From Ferruginibacter sp. (lineage in GTDB: Bacteria; Bacteroidota; Bacteroidia; Chitinophagales; Chitinophagaceae): a stretch of DNA of 64,000 nucleotides. The stretch covers positions 2,778,647 to 2,842,646 of the forward strand of contig JABFRP010000002.1 in NCBI GenBank assembly GCA_013141115.1. The letters run 5' to 3'. Shown here piece by piece: positions 54,114 to 64,000 of this stretch. Position 1 is the first letter of the stretch; the number at the start of each line of letters is the position of its first letter. Made by a program: the position numbers and the translations under genes. The notes below the pieces were generated by a model. That model searched no databases. It was not told where the DNA came from and saw only the letters and a program-made list of their open reading frames with translations.

Positions 54114-57110
54114 ATGCTTCTTGCTATTATGAGGAAAACTGCTATGCTCCTGCTGGCAGTTATCGGGTTTACTGCGTTTGCAAAAGCCCAAACAGTTACA
54201 GGCACTGTAACTGATTCAAAAGGAGATCCCATTTCGGGCATTTCTGTTACTGTAAAAGGTACTACAAACGGTTCGGCTACCAACGCACAGGGGGTATTTA
54301 CATTATCCAATGTTGCTAATGGTGCTACTTTAGTTTTTTCCGGTGCCGGCTTTACGGCGCAAAGCGTAAAATCTACCGGAGGGGCTGTAAATGTATCAAT
54401 GTCTACACTAATTTCTAACCTTAACGAAGTGGTGGTAGTAGGTTATGGTACTGCACGTAAAAAAGATCTTACAGGTTCTGTTGGATCAGTTAGTGCGAAG
54501 GACTTTAACAAAGGTACCTACACTTCTGCCGATCAGTTAATTCAGGGTAAGGTGGCAGGTGTACAAATGATCAATAATGGTGGTGCTCCAGGTGGTGCAT
54601 CTACTGTAAAGATCAGGGGTAACTCTACTGTAACCGGGTCAGGTCAGCCTTTGTATATAGTAGATGGTGTTCAATTAGACGGAAGATCTCCAAGACCAGG
54701 TTTGGGAGAAGTTGGTTTGGGAGGAAGTAACCCCGGAAGCAACCCGTTAAACTTTATTAACCCTGCAGATATTGCTTCAATGGATGTATTAAAAGACGCT
54801 TCTGCTACGGCTATTTATGGTTCAAGAGCTGCTTATGGTGTAATATTAATTACTACAAAAAGAGGTCAAACCGGACAGCCTAAAATTGATTTTAGTGTAT
54901 CTACCGGTTTTTCTAAAATAGCTAAAAAATTAAAAGTATTAGATGCAGGCCAGTTTAGGAGTGCTTTAACTTACTATGGTTTAAGTAATGCAAATGATAA
55001 AGGTTCCAGCGTAGACGCATTGGATGAAATATTACAAACTGGTGTAATCAAAAATTACAATGTTGCTATTAGCGGGGGTAACGAAAATGCAAAATTCAGA
55101 GCATCTTTTGGAGCTTTAGACCAAACAGGTATAGTTAAGGAAACAGGTATTAAAAAATATTCTGCTAACATTAGTGCCAATTTTAAATTTTTAGAAAGCA
55201 GAAAATTTGGATTGGATATTAATATTCTTCCAAGTCAGTATTCCGAAGATATTGCGCCAATTTCAAATAATGCAGGCTCAAGAGGAAGTTTAATTGGTAA
55301 TGCATTGCAGTGGAACCCAACTGAAAAATTGGTATTACGTAATGCAGCTAATACGGCAGATTCTTTTAACGTACAAAGAGGTGGTGATTTAATCAATCCT
55401 GTAGCTTTAAATGCAGCAATACAGGATAAGGCAAAAGTAACTACCGTTTTAGCAAGTATTTCTCCCTACTATAAATTTAATAAGTCTCTTGAATACAGAT
55501 TTTTATATAGTATTAACTATGGTACAGGTATTAGAAGAACAAGTATTCAGCCTTTCATGAACTTTAATGATGTATTAGATAAAGGGCGTGCAATTATTGC
55601 TTCTAACGAGTTAACTACTCAGCAATATACCCAAACATTAAATTTCAATAAAGAAATATCAGCTGGCCTTAATTTAAATGCACTTGGTGGTTTTGAATAT
55701 GTAAAGTATTCAAATAAAGGATACAGTATGGGTGGCTTTGGTGCTGCTGGTGGCGGTTTTGGTAATTATGGTTTAGATTTTACCAATTATATTCAATACA
55801 GTAACCCCTCAAATAGAAGTATCGGTTCATTCGCAGATCCTAGCTATGAAGTACAATCTTATTTTGCCAGGGCTAATTTTAATTACAAGGATAAATATTT
55901 ATTAACAGGTACTTTCAGAGCTGATGGATCTTCAAAGTTTGGTGCTAATAATAAATACGGTTATTTCCCATCTTTCTCTGCAGCATGGGTTGTAAATAAA
56001 GAAGATTTCTTTAAAGTAGATTTTATTAATTCACTTAAAATTCGTGCAGGCTGGGGTAAAACTGGTAATCAGGAATTCCCTTCTGGTTCAGCACAACGCA
56101 GGTATAATTTTGGTAGCGATGGTACTTCTCTTAATATTAGTAACAACGCTAACGAAGATTTGAAATGGCAATCTGACCGTCAGTATAACATTGGTGCAGA
56201 TGCTACAGTGTTAAACAATAGAATTACAATAACTGTTGATTACTTTAACAAAAACACTTCTGATTTGCTATTTCCAACAGAACCACTACAACCAGCTGCT
56301 CCCGGTGGCGCTATTACCTGGAAAAATTTGAAAGGTAATATTATTAACAAAGGGTTTGAAGCCGCTGTTAATGCTTCCATTTTGGATAAAAAAGATTGGT
56401 CTATAAATGTGGGTGTAAATGCTACATTCATTCAAAACGAAGTATCTAATCTTGCAGCTTCTATTAACACAGGTGCTTTGGATGGTCAGGGTATTTCAGG
56501 ATCCACTGTTGAAGTATTGCGTAACGGACTTCCGATGAATGCATTTGTTACCAGGAGATTTTTAGGATTTGACAAAACTACCGGTTTGGCTAATTATGCT
56601 GATGGTGGTGATGTGCTTTACTACGCAGGTAGCCCCAACCCTAAAACATTGCTTGGTTTTACTGCCACTGTGTAATACAAAAAGTTTTCATTAACCGCAA
56701 ATATGAATGGTGCATTTGGACACCAGATATACAACAACACACTGAACAATGTGATAAATGTAGGAAGTATTAATAATGGTAAAAACATTGCATTGTCTGT
56801 ATATCAGGATCCAATTAAAGAATCGTTTGCTAACCCGGTTACTGCATCATCAAGATTTTTGGAAAAAGGAAATTACCTGAAGATGACTAATGCTACACTG
56901 GCTTATGCGGTGGGTAATATAGGAAAAGCATTTAAAGGTATTAACGTGTATGTAACTGGTCAAAACCTTTTTGTAATTACAAAGTACACAGGGTTTGATC
57001 CGGAAGTAAACGTAGATAAAAATGTAAATGGTGTTCCTTCTGTTGGTATCGAATATATTCCTTACCCATCAGCAAGAACAGTAACTTTTGGTTTAAACTT
57101 CTCTTTATAA
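54114..57110 (+). pseudogene. SusC-like TonB-dependent transporter with in-frame ochre stop
   Basis: Reading through one TAA at 56673-56675 (codon 854) gives a 998-residue SusC protein. Before the stop: signal peptide (start ATG 54129 equally possible), CarboxypepD_reg domain, VVVVGYG TonB-box, plug and most of the barrel. After the stop, in the same frame: YKKFSLTANMNGAFGHQIYNN and the last barrel strands to VTFGLNFSL. The position between TATV and YKKFS is normally a Ser or similar, so one base change (for example TCA to TAA) explains it. Real nonsense mutation, sequencing error or readthrough are the options. SusD follows 27 bases later. Confidence 0.88.
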
Positions 57111-57137
57111 ATCTAATTGATTGTAAAAACATAAATT

Positions 57138-58676
57138 ATGAAACAAAATATTTTTCTTTTAATAGCTTCTTTTTCACTGGCGCTGTCAAGCTGTACCAAG
57201 CTTGATGAAAAGCTGAATGGTGAAATTAATCCCAGCGCAAGCTCTGGAAGTGCAAATGTTGACGCCTTGTTAACGGGTGTGTATAATAGTATGCGTGGCA
57301 ATTTTCAGGATCAGGGTAATTTATGGGCCCTGGGCGAAATGACCACCGATGCATTAATTGGCCCAACACGTGGTGGCGACTGGGATGATAATGGTGCATG
57401 GAGGGTATTGCATGCTCACCGTTTTGATGGTGATAATGCACACATTAAAGATGTTTGGGCTGCTTTAGGCGGAACCAATTATGCTGCTACCGATCTGTTG
57501 CGTTTTAGTCCTACGCCACAGCAAGCTGCCGAAGCAAGGTTATTACGTGCCTATGTACAGTACCTTACTTTGGATTTGTATAACCAGGTGCCTTATCGTG
57601 AGCCAGGTGAAAGTGCTGTATTACCTTCAAAAGTTAGAAAAGGAACAGAGGCACTTACTTATATCATAACTGAACTTACAGCAATCATTCCTGATTTGCC
57701 TGCTGCTACTAATGTAAAAAGAGCCAATAAAAATGCGGCAAAAGTATTGTTGATGAAATGCTATTTGAATAAAGGCGTTTATGCAAACAGAACAGCTCCT
57801 ACATTCGATCCAACAGACATGGCCAAAGTAGTTAGTCTGGCTGATGAAGTTATTGCAGGTGGTTACACTTTTGCTACGAGTTACTTTGATAATTTTGCCC
57901 CTAACAATGATGTAATTGGTAAAGAAAATATCTGGACATCAGAAAACGTAGGTGGTGTATCTTCAGGTGGTATCAGGTCTCACTGGCACACTGTAATGCA
58001 TTACAACCAAAACCCAAGCGGTTGGAATGGTTTCACTACATTATCTGATTTCTATAATAAATTTGAAGCTGCGGATAAAAGAAGAGGTGTTGCTTATGCT
58101 TATACTTCTCCAAGTGCACCTGCAAACCCAGGTAACAGAGTAAACGTTGGGTTTTTAGCAGGGCAACAGTATAACATGACAACAGATGCTCCTTTAAAAG
58201 ACAGAACCGGTGCTCCTCTGGCATTTACACCAGATGTGAAAATAGTAGAAAAAGGAACCAACCTTGAAGTTACAGGTATCAGGCCTTATAAATACCCCAT
58301 CGATTTTCAATTTGATGATAATGGTAATGTAAATAATGATTATGTTTATTTCAGGTTAGGAGATGTATTGTTAATGAAAGCCGAAGCATTGTTGCGTAGC
58401 GGTAATGCAGGTGCAGGTTTAACAATTGTAAATAATTTAAGAGCCAATAGGGGTGCATCTGCTTTAGCTTCTCTTACATTAGATAATATGATTGATGAAA
58501 GAGCAAGGGAAATGTATCTTGAAAATTTTAGAAGAGAAGACCTGGTAAGGTTTGGTAAGTTCCTATTACCTATGCAGGAAAAATCAGGCACAAGTGATTC
58601 TAAGTACCTGATTTTCCCAATTCCAAACGGACAATTGGCTGGTAATCCAAACTTATCTCAAAATCCCGGATATTAA
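57138..58676 (+). CDS. SusD-like nutrient-binding outer-membrane lipoprotein
   Basis: 512 aa lipoprotein (lipobox ALSSC near residue 19). SusD/RagB family: early LLTGVYNSMRG, TPR-like EARLLRAYVQYLTLDLYNQVPY, and C-terminal MIDERAREMYLENFRREDLVRFGKF ending in IPNGQLAGNPNLSQNPGY. Intact although its SusC partner is interrupted. Probably binds an oligosaccharide linked to the nearby GH13 enzyme. A terminator follows. Confidence 0.93.
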   Translation: MKQNIFLLIASFSLALSSCTKLDEKLNGEINPSASSGSANVDALLTGVYNSMRGNFQDQGNLWALGEMTTDALIGPTRGGDWDDNGAWRVLHAHRFDGDNAHIKDVWAALGGTNYAATDLLRFSPTPQQAAEARLLRAYVQYLTLDLYNQVPYREPGESAVLPSKVRKGTEALTYIITELTAIIPDLPAATNVKRANKNAAKVLLMKCYLNKGVYANRTAPTFDPTDMAKVVSLADEVIAGGYTFATSYFDNFAPNNDVIGKENIWTSENVGGVSSGGIRSHWHTVMHYNQNPSGWNGFTTLSDFYNKFEAADKRRGVAYAYTSPSAPANPGNRVNVGFLAGQQYNMTTDAPLKDRTGAPLAFTPDVKIVEKGTNLEVTGIRPYKYPIDFQFDDNGNVNNDYVYFRLGDVLLMKAEALLRSGNAGAGLTIVNNLRANRGASALASLTLDNMIDERAREMYLENFRREDLVRFGKFLLPMQEKSGTSDSKYLIFPIPNGQLAGNPNLSQNPGY

Positions 58677-58705
58677 ATAGATTTGCAGTTGTGATATAAT
58701 TCCTT

Positions 58706-58732
58706 GAAAGGTCATTGTTACAATGACCTTTC
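58706..58732 (+). terminator. Terminator after the second SusD
   Basis: Near-perfect 13-pair stem GAAAGGTCATTGT (58706-58718) and ACAATGACCTTTC (58720-58732). The following TTGTTT is a weak T tail. Confidence 0.75.
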
Positions 58733-58767
58733 TTGTTTACTACTAAATGCAACGATTATTGCCGAAG

Positions 58768-61700
58768 ATGAAAAAATATCTGCTTTACTGCTGTCTTATT
58801 GTACCTGCTTTAATTTTTTCGTGTAAAAATAAAAAAGCTAACAGCAAACCTTTATTTGAGCTGGTGGAAAGTTCAGGTATCAGCTTCAATAATGTAGTGG
58901 TAGATGATAGCCTTGAAAATGGATTCCTGTTTCGTAATTTTTATAATGGCAATGGCGTTGCTATTGGCGACATCAATAACGATGGGCTTACCGATGTTTT
59001 TATGACATCCAATACAGGCGCAAATAAATTATACCTTAATAAAGGCAATTTTAAGTTTGAAGATATCAGCGATAAAGCTGGCATTATCAATGATGATAAA
59101 TGGAATACCGGCGTGGTATTTACCGATATTGATGGCGATGGCTGGCTGGATATTTACGTCTGCTCATCGGGCCATATGGGTACAGGTGCAAGGAAAAATA
59201 AGTTATACCTCAATAATAAAAATCAAACATTTACCGAATCTGCTGCAAAATTCGGGCTGGATATTTCGGCTTACACCACGCAGGTTTCTTTTTTTGATTA
59301 CGATATGGATGGTGACCTGGATTGTTTTATGATCAATAACAGCCCGATACCTATCAACCAGCTAAACTTTGCTAACCGGAGAGATTTGCCGGATAGTTTA
59401 TGGAAAATTGCTGATTTTTTAAAAGGCGGCGGCGATCATTTATACCAGAATAATAATGGTCTTTTTAAAGAAGTCACTTCGCAGGCTGGCATTCATGGCG
59501 GGCTCATAAGTTTTGGGCTTGGCGTTTCCGTTAGTGATATTAACCAGGATGGCTGGCCTGATGTATTTGTGTCCAACGATTCTTACGAAAGAGATTATTT
59601 ATACATCAACCAAAAGAACGGCACTTTTAAGGATGAGATGGAACAATGGTTTCAGCACACCAGTTTTTCTTCTATGGGTGCAGATATTGCAGATATCAAC
59701 AATGATGGTTTTCCTGATCTGTTTACAACTGATATGCTGCCGCTGAATGATTATCGTTTAAAAACTACCGGCTCATTTGATAACATCAGTTTGTTTAATG
59801 ATAAATTAAAATCAGGATTCTATTATCAATACACTAAAAACTGTTTACAACTTAATAATAAAGATGGTAAGTTTATCGACATAGCCCGGTACAGTGGTGT
59901 TGCAGCTACCGACTGGAGCTGGGGCGCTTTAATATTTGATATGGATAATGATGGCTGGAATGATCTGTACGTTTGTAATGGCGTCAATAAAGATGTGACC
60001 AACCTGGATTTTATGGATTTTTTTGCCAACGATGCCAACCAGAAAATGGTGATGTCAGGGCACAAGGAATCGGTAGATAAAATTTTAAAAGAAATTCCGC
60101 TAACGCCATTGCCCAATAAAGTTTACCGCAATAATAAAGATTTACAGTTTACAGATATTGGAACCGAATGGGGAATGGCGCAACCAACATTTTCCAACGG
60201 TGCTGCCTATGCCGATCTTGATAATGATGGAGATCTCGATCTGGTAGTGTGTAATCAAAATCAACCTGCCTTTATTTATAAAAATAATTCCCGGGAGCTT
60301 AATAAAAATAATTACATCAGTTTTTTGTTAAAAGGAATGACAAAAAACCCTTTTGCCATTGGTAGTAAAATACAATTACATATTGGAGAGCAAATCTTAA
60401 CACAGGAGTTGATCCCCAGCCGTGGATTCCAATCTTCGGTAGATTATAAGTTGGTTTTTGGTTTGGGCACTAATGCTAAAATTGATTCTGCTATAATTAC
60501 GTGGCCCAACAGGAGCAGTAGTAAAGTTGTCTCACCAGAAATAAATAAACTGCATCTTTTTGATCAAACACAAATACAAACCACACCTGAACAAACCATA
60601 CCTGAAAAAACTGTTGCAACATTTTTTTCAAAACAAGAAACCAGTTTTGAAAAGCATGAAGAAAATAATTATGTAGATTTTTACAACGAACTTTTAGTGC
60701 CAAGGGTTTTTTCCCGTGAAGGGCCTAAAGCAGCCACAGCCGACGTTAATGCTGACGGACTTACAGATATTTACATTGGCGGTGCACAGGGAAAAATCGG
60801 ACAGCTATACCTGCAAACCGCAAACGGAACTTTTGTAAAGAAGGAAGAAAATGCATTTAAACAGTTTGCCGAATTTGAAGATGTGGCGGTATTATTTATA
60901 GATTATGATAAGGATGCTGATATGGATTTATTGGTTTGCCCAGGCGGTAACGATCATCCTTTAAACAGCCGTGAGCTACAGTTGCGTTTATTTAATAATG
61001 ACGGTAAAGGAAATTTTGCATTAGATGCAGCCGCTTTTCCGGATATGGGAATGAACATTGCAGTAGCCATTGCAAATGACATTAATAACGATGGTTTTAC
61101 TGATCTTTTTATTGGCGCAAGAAGTTATCCAGGTGTGTATGGCAAAGATCCCCAGAGTTATTTATTGATGAACGATGGGAAAGGTCATTTTAATGATATT
61201 GCTAAAACAAAGAACCCGGATATTGCCAGTATCGGAATGGTAACAGGTGCAGCCTGGGAAGATGTAATTGGTGACACACAAAAAGAATTAATAGTGGTGG
61301 GAGAATGGATGGCGCCAAGGATATTTTCTTTTAATAAAAATCATTTTACAGAAGTGAACACTAATTTAAAAGATAAGTTTGGCTGGTGGCAAAGCCTTGC
61401 AGTAGCAGATGTAAATAATGATGGTAAGCAAGATTTGATATTAGGGAATATTGGAAAGAATTTTTATTTGCAACCTGAACAAACAAGTCCGGCTAAATTG
61501 TGGATGAATGATTATGATAAGAATGGCAATCTTGATAAAATTATGACTTATAGTATTGATGGAAAAGATGTGCCCGTTTTTTTAAAGCGTGATATGCAGG
61601 ATCAATTACCCGTACTAAAAAAGGAAAATTTAAAACACAGTGATTATGCCAACAAAACTATTCAGGATTTGTTTAGCAAAGAATTAATTTCAACTTCTGA

Positions 61701-62103
61701 AGTAAAACAATTTAATTATACAGCATCTTGCGTAGCCATTAATGAAGGCAATGGAAAGTTTAGTATTATGGCATTGCCGGTGATGAGCCAGCTTTCCTGC
61801 ATCAATGCTATACTGCCTGTTGATGTAAACGGAGATGGAAATATTGATCTTGTAACAGGTGGCAACCAATTTGGTTTTTTACCGCAGTTTGAAAAATTGG
61901 ATGGAAGCTTTGGAGATATATTAATTAATAATGGCAATGGTAATTTTGTGTGGCAGCAATCAAGTAAAACAGGGTTGAACTTGCGGGGAGAAGTGAGGGA
62001 TATTACTGCAATAAAAAAATCAGGAGCTACTTATTTATTGATCTTACAAAATAATGAGTATCCTTTTTTATATAAATTGAATGATATTAATAAAAGAAAA
62101 TAA
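58768..62103 (+). CDS. VCBS/FG-GAP and ASPIC/UnbV lipoprotein
   Basis: About 1111 aa from ATG 58768, lipobox IFSC (Cys19). The body is a series of FG-GAP blades with calcium loops of the DxDxDG type: DINNDGLTDVF, DIDGDGWLDIY, DINQDGWPDVF, DLDNDGDLDLV and others. An ASPIC/UnbV segment lies at about 530-600 (PSRGFQSSVDYK). A second propeller fills the C-terminal half. Common next to SusC/SusD pairs in Bacteroidetes; a surface glycan-binding or adhesion role is likely but unproven. Tandem paralogue of the next gene. Confidence 0.88.
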   Translation: MKKYLLYCCLIVPALIFSCKNKKANSKPLFELVESSGISFNNVVVDDSLENGFLFRNFYNGNGVAIGDINNDGLTDVFMTSNTGANKLYLNKGNFKFEDISDKAGIINDDKWNTGVVFTDIDGDGWLDIYVCSSGHMGTGARKNKLYLNNKNQTFTESAAKFGLDISAYTTQVSFFDYDMDGDLDCFMINNSPIPINQLNFANRRDLPDSLWKIADFLKGGGDHLYQNNNGLFKEVTSQAGIHGGLISFGLGVSVSDINQDGWPDVFVSNDSYERDYLYINQKNGTFKDEMEQWFQHTSFSSMGADIADINNDGFPDLFTTDMLPLNDYRLKTTGSFDNISLFNDKLKSGFYYQYTKNCLQLNNKDGKFIDIARYSGVAATDWSWGALIFDMDNDGWNDLYVCNGVNKDVTNLDFMDFFANDANQKMVMSGHKESVDKILKEIPLTPLPNKVYRNNKDLQFTDIGTEWGMAQPTFSNGAAYADLDNDGDLDLVVCNQNQPAFIYKNNSRELNKNNYISFLLKGMTKNPFAIGSKIQLHIGEQILTQELIPSRGFQSSVDYKLVFGLGTNAKIDSAIITWPNRSSSKVVSPEINKLHLFDQTQIQTTPEQTIPEKTVATFFSKQETSFEKHEENNYVDFYNELLVPRVFSREGPKAATADVNADGLTDIYIGGAQGKIGQLYLQTANGTFVKKEENAFKQFAEFEDVAVLFIDYDKDADMDLLVCPGGNDHPLNSRELQLRLFNNDGKGNFALDAAAFPDMGMNIAVAIANDINNDGFTDLFIGARSYPGVYGKDPQSYLLMNDGKGHFNDIAKTKNPDIASIGMVTGAAWEDVIGDTQKELIVVGEWMAPRIFSFNKNHFTEVNTNLKDKFGWWQSLAVADVNNDGKQDLILGNIGKNFYLQPEQTSPAKLWMNDYDKNGNLDKIMTYSIDGKDVPVFLKRDMQDQLPVLKKENLKHSDYANKTIQDLFSKELISTSEVKQFNYTASCVAINEGNGKFSIMALPVMSQLSCINAILPVDVNGDGNIDLVTGGNQFGFLPQFEKLDGSFGDILINNGNGNFVWQQSSKTGLNLRGEVRDITAIKKSGATYLLILQNNEYPFLYKLNDINKRK

Positions 62104-62120
62104 TCACAAATCTGCATAGT

Positions 62121-64000
62121 GTGAAAAAATATCAATTCAATATAATACTACTGTTGCTGCTTATTGTTTCCTGTAAACAAAAGAATGCCACTGCTCCATT
62201 ATTTGAGTTAGTGAAAAATTCAGGTATCGAGTTTACTAATACCGTTCAAGATAACGACACAATCAATATACTTAATTACCGTAATTTTTATAACGGCGGC
62301 GGCGTGGCTACCGGAGATATTAATAACGATGGCTTAGCGGATGTTTTTTTTACCGCTAACCAGGGCAGTAACAAACTTTTTTTAAACAAAGGGAATTTGA
62401 AGTTTGAGGATATATCTGCTAAAGCTGGCTTTATTAATAAAAAACAATTCAGCACCGGCGTGGTAATGGCTGATATAAATGCAGACGGTTGGCTGGATAT
62501 ATTTGTTTGCAATGCCGGAAGTATGCATGATGCGGCATTAAGAAGTAACCAATTGTTTATTAATAACCACGATCTGACATTTACTGAAAGCGCAGCAAAA
62601 TATAACCTTGCCGATTCGGGCTATACCACACAGGTAAGTTTTTTTGATTACGATTTGGATGGAGATCTGGATATGTTTAAGATTGATAACAGCCCGGTGC
62701 CGGTAAGTAGTTTGGGGTATCCTAAACAACGCAATGTGCCTGCAGATAAATGGAATGTAGATAGTTATTTAAAGAGCGGTGGCGATCATCTGTATCGAAA
62801 TGATAAAAGCCATTTTAATGAGGTTACACAGCAAGCTGGCATTTATGGCACATTAATGAGTTTTGGGCTGGGCGTAACCGTTGGTGATGTAAATGGAGAT
62901 AATTATCCCGATATTTACGTATCCAATGATTTTTTTGAAAGAGATTATTTATATATCAATCAAAAGAACGGCACTTTTAGAGATGAATTAGAGCAACGTG
63001 TGCGGCATAATAGTTATGCATCAATGGGGGCCGACTTAGGCGATATTAATAATGACGGCTACCCTGAAATTTTTACTACCGATATGTTGCCTGATGATGA
63101 CTACCGGCTTAAAACAACTTTAAGCTTTGATGATATTGACCAGTTTAGATTGAGAGAACGCAATGGTTTTTTTTATCAGTATTTACAGAATACTTTACAA
63201 TTAAATGATGGCACAGGAAATTTTAAAGATATTGCAAACTACAGCGGTGTAAATGCAAGTGAATGGAGCTGGGGCGCATTGATGTTTGATGCGGACAATG
63301 ATGGCTTGAATGACTTGTATGTTTGTAATGGTATTTATCGTGATTTAACCAACCAGGATTTTTTAAGTTTTGATGCCAACGAAATAAAAGAAACAATGGG
63401 GGCGTCAGGCCAAAAGGATCTGTCGTACCTGGTGAGTAAAATACCATCTATTGCAGTGCCAAATAAAATGTACCGCAACTCCGGTAATCTTAAATTTACC
63501 GACGAAGGAAAAAACTGGGGCTTTACAGAAAACTCTTTTTCCAATGGTGCTGCTTATGCTGATCTTGATAATGATGGCGATTTGGATATTGTGGTAAATA
63601 ATGTAAATGAACCGGCATTTCTTTTTAAAAACAACAGCCGGCAACAAACTAAAAATAATTTTATTGGCATTAGTGCAAAAGGAAATGACAATAATACATT
63701 TGCCATTGGCACAAGAATAATTATTTATAAAGACAGCCAGATATTAAGCAGAGAAATCATGCCGAGCAGGGGCTTTCAATCATCGGTTGATTATAAGCAA
63801 AGCATTGGTATTGGTAATGCAACACAAATAGATTCATTGTTGATCATCTGGCCTGACCTTAGTTTTACAAAAACGGTGCATCCTGAAATAAATAAATACC
63901 TTTCTTATACACAACCATTAAACGGAGAAAAGATAAAACCAGTAATTGCAAATCAACCAGTGCCTTTATTTGAAATGCAGCAAAGTGATTTTGATAAAAA
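62121..64000 (+). CDS. Second VCBS/ASPIC lipoprotein, 3' end beyond the window
   Basis: Begins with GTG at 62121, 17 bases after the preceding stop. Its frame is open to the right edge (more than 625 aa). Lipobox IVSC (Cys18). It matches the preceding protein along the whole visible length: DINNDGLADVF, DYDLDGDLDMF, DNDGLNDLYVCNG, DLDNDGDLDIV and PSRGFQSSVDYK. It is clearly a tandem duplicate. The GTG start is easily overlooked. Confidence 0.9.
   Translation, partial: MKKYQFNIILLLLLIVSCKQKNATAPLFELVKNSGIEFTNTVQDNDTINILNYRNFYNGGGVATGDINNDGLADVFFTANQGSNKLFLNKGNLKFEDISAKAGFINKKQFSTGVVMADINADGWLDIFVCNAGSMHDAALRSNQLFINNHDLTFTESAAKYNLADSGYTTQVSFFDYDLDGDLDMFKIDNSPVPVSSLGYPKQRNVPADKWNVDSYLKSGGDHLYRNDKSHFNEVTQQAGIYGTLMSFGLGVTVGDVNGDNYPDIYVSNDFFERDYLYINQKNGTFRDELEQRVRHNSYASMGADLGDINNDGYPEIFTTDMLPDDDYRLKTTLSFDDIDQFRLRERNGFFYQYLQNTLQLNDGTGNFKDIANYSGVNASEWSWGALMFDADNDGLNDLYVCNGIYRDLTNQDFLSFDANEIKETMGASGQKDLSYLVSKIPSIAVPNKMYRNSGNLKFTDEGKNWGFTENSFSNGAAYADLDNDGDLDIVVNNVNEPAFLFKNNSRQQTKNNFIGISAKGNDNNTFAIGTRIIIYKDSQILSREIMPSRGFQSSVDYKQSIGIGNATQIDSLLIIWPDLSFTKTVHPEINKYLSYTQPLNGEKIKPVIANQPVPLFEMQQSDFDK

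Overview
The window looks like a chromosomal segment of a Bacteroidetes bacterium, most likely of the Chitinophagaceae type. The evidence is two SusC/SusD pairs, a protein with a type IX secretion (T9SS) C-terminal sorting domain, LytTR two-component signalling with a beta-propeller sensor, VCBS/FG-GAP lipoproteins, AT-rich DNA and few clear Shine-Dalgarno sites. No rRNA, tRNA, integrase or IS transposase gene was recognised.

Layout. 1-1.8 kb: the 5' part of a type II-C cas9 (minus strand, running off the left edge, reading frame broken near 480) with a convincing tracrRNA just upstream. 1.8-6.3 kb: a LytTR regulator and a large propeller/GAF/LytS-type sensor kinase. 6.5-14.1 kb: a surface-fibre region with three mosaic secreted proteins built from shared modules, two paralogous tiny membrane proteins that each follow one of them, and a single-domain globin. 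14.3-17.2 kb: two more secreted proteins, one with a T9SS tail. 17.4-19.3 kb: three AT-rich accessory genes. 19.5-28.1 kb: housekeeping-like genes (two amidohydrolases, deoC, a SPOR protein, an M20 peptidase, an MBL/beta-CASP nuclease).

28-64 kb is a large nutrient-utilisation region. A LacI regulator and a D-amino-acid dehydrogenase (minus strand) diverge from a myo-inositol oxygenase followed by SusC/SusD, a purple-acid-phosphatase-like enzyme, a toroid-fold lyase-like protein, a DUF5009 membrane acyltransferase-like protein, an SSS symporter, GH92 and GH28. On the minus strand lie GH130 with 4-hydroxyproline epimerase, then a DapA-family gene divergent from a GH13 glucosidase. A second LacI regulator diverges from a second SusC/SusD pair (the SusC carries an in-frame stop), followed by two VCBS/ASPIC lipoproteins, the last cut by the right edge. 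A 13-base operator core is shared by the promoter regions of both LacI genes and by the DapA-like/GH13 divergent promoter. Together with near-identical LacI recognition helices this suggests one cross-talking regulon.

The genes suggest use of plant or fungal cell-wall material: pectin (GH28), mannan or N-glycan (GH92, GH130), alpha-glucans (GH13), inositol or inositol phosphates (MIOX plus phosphatase) and hydroxyproline (epimerase, dehydrogenase and deaminase candidates). The 39.5-46.5 kb part is also rich in small repeats: palindromic REP-like elements, one of them inside a coding sequence, and an array of about 23 copies of a heptamer.
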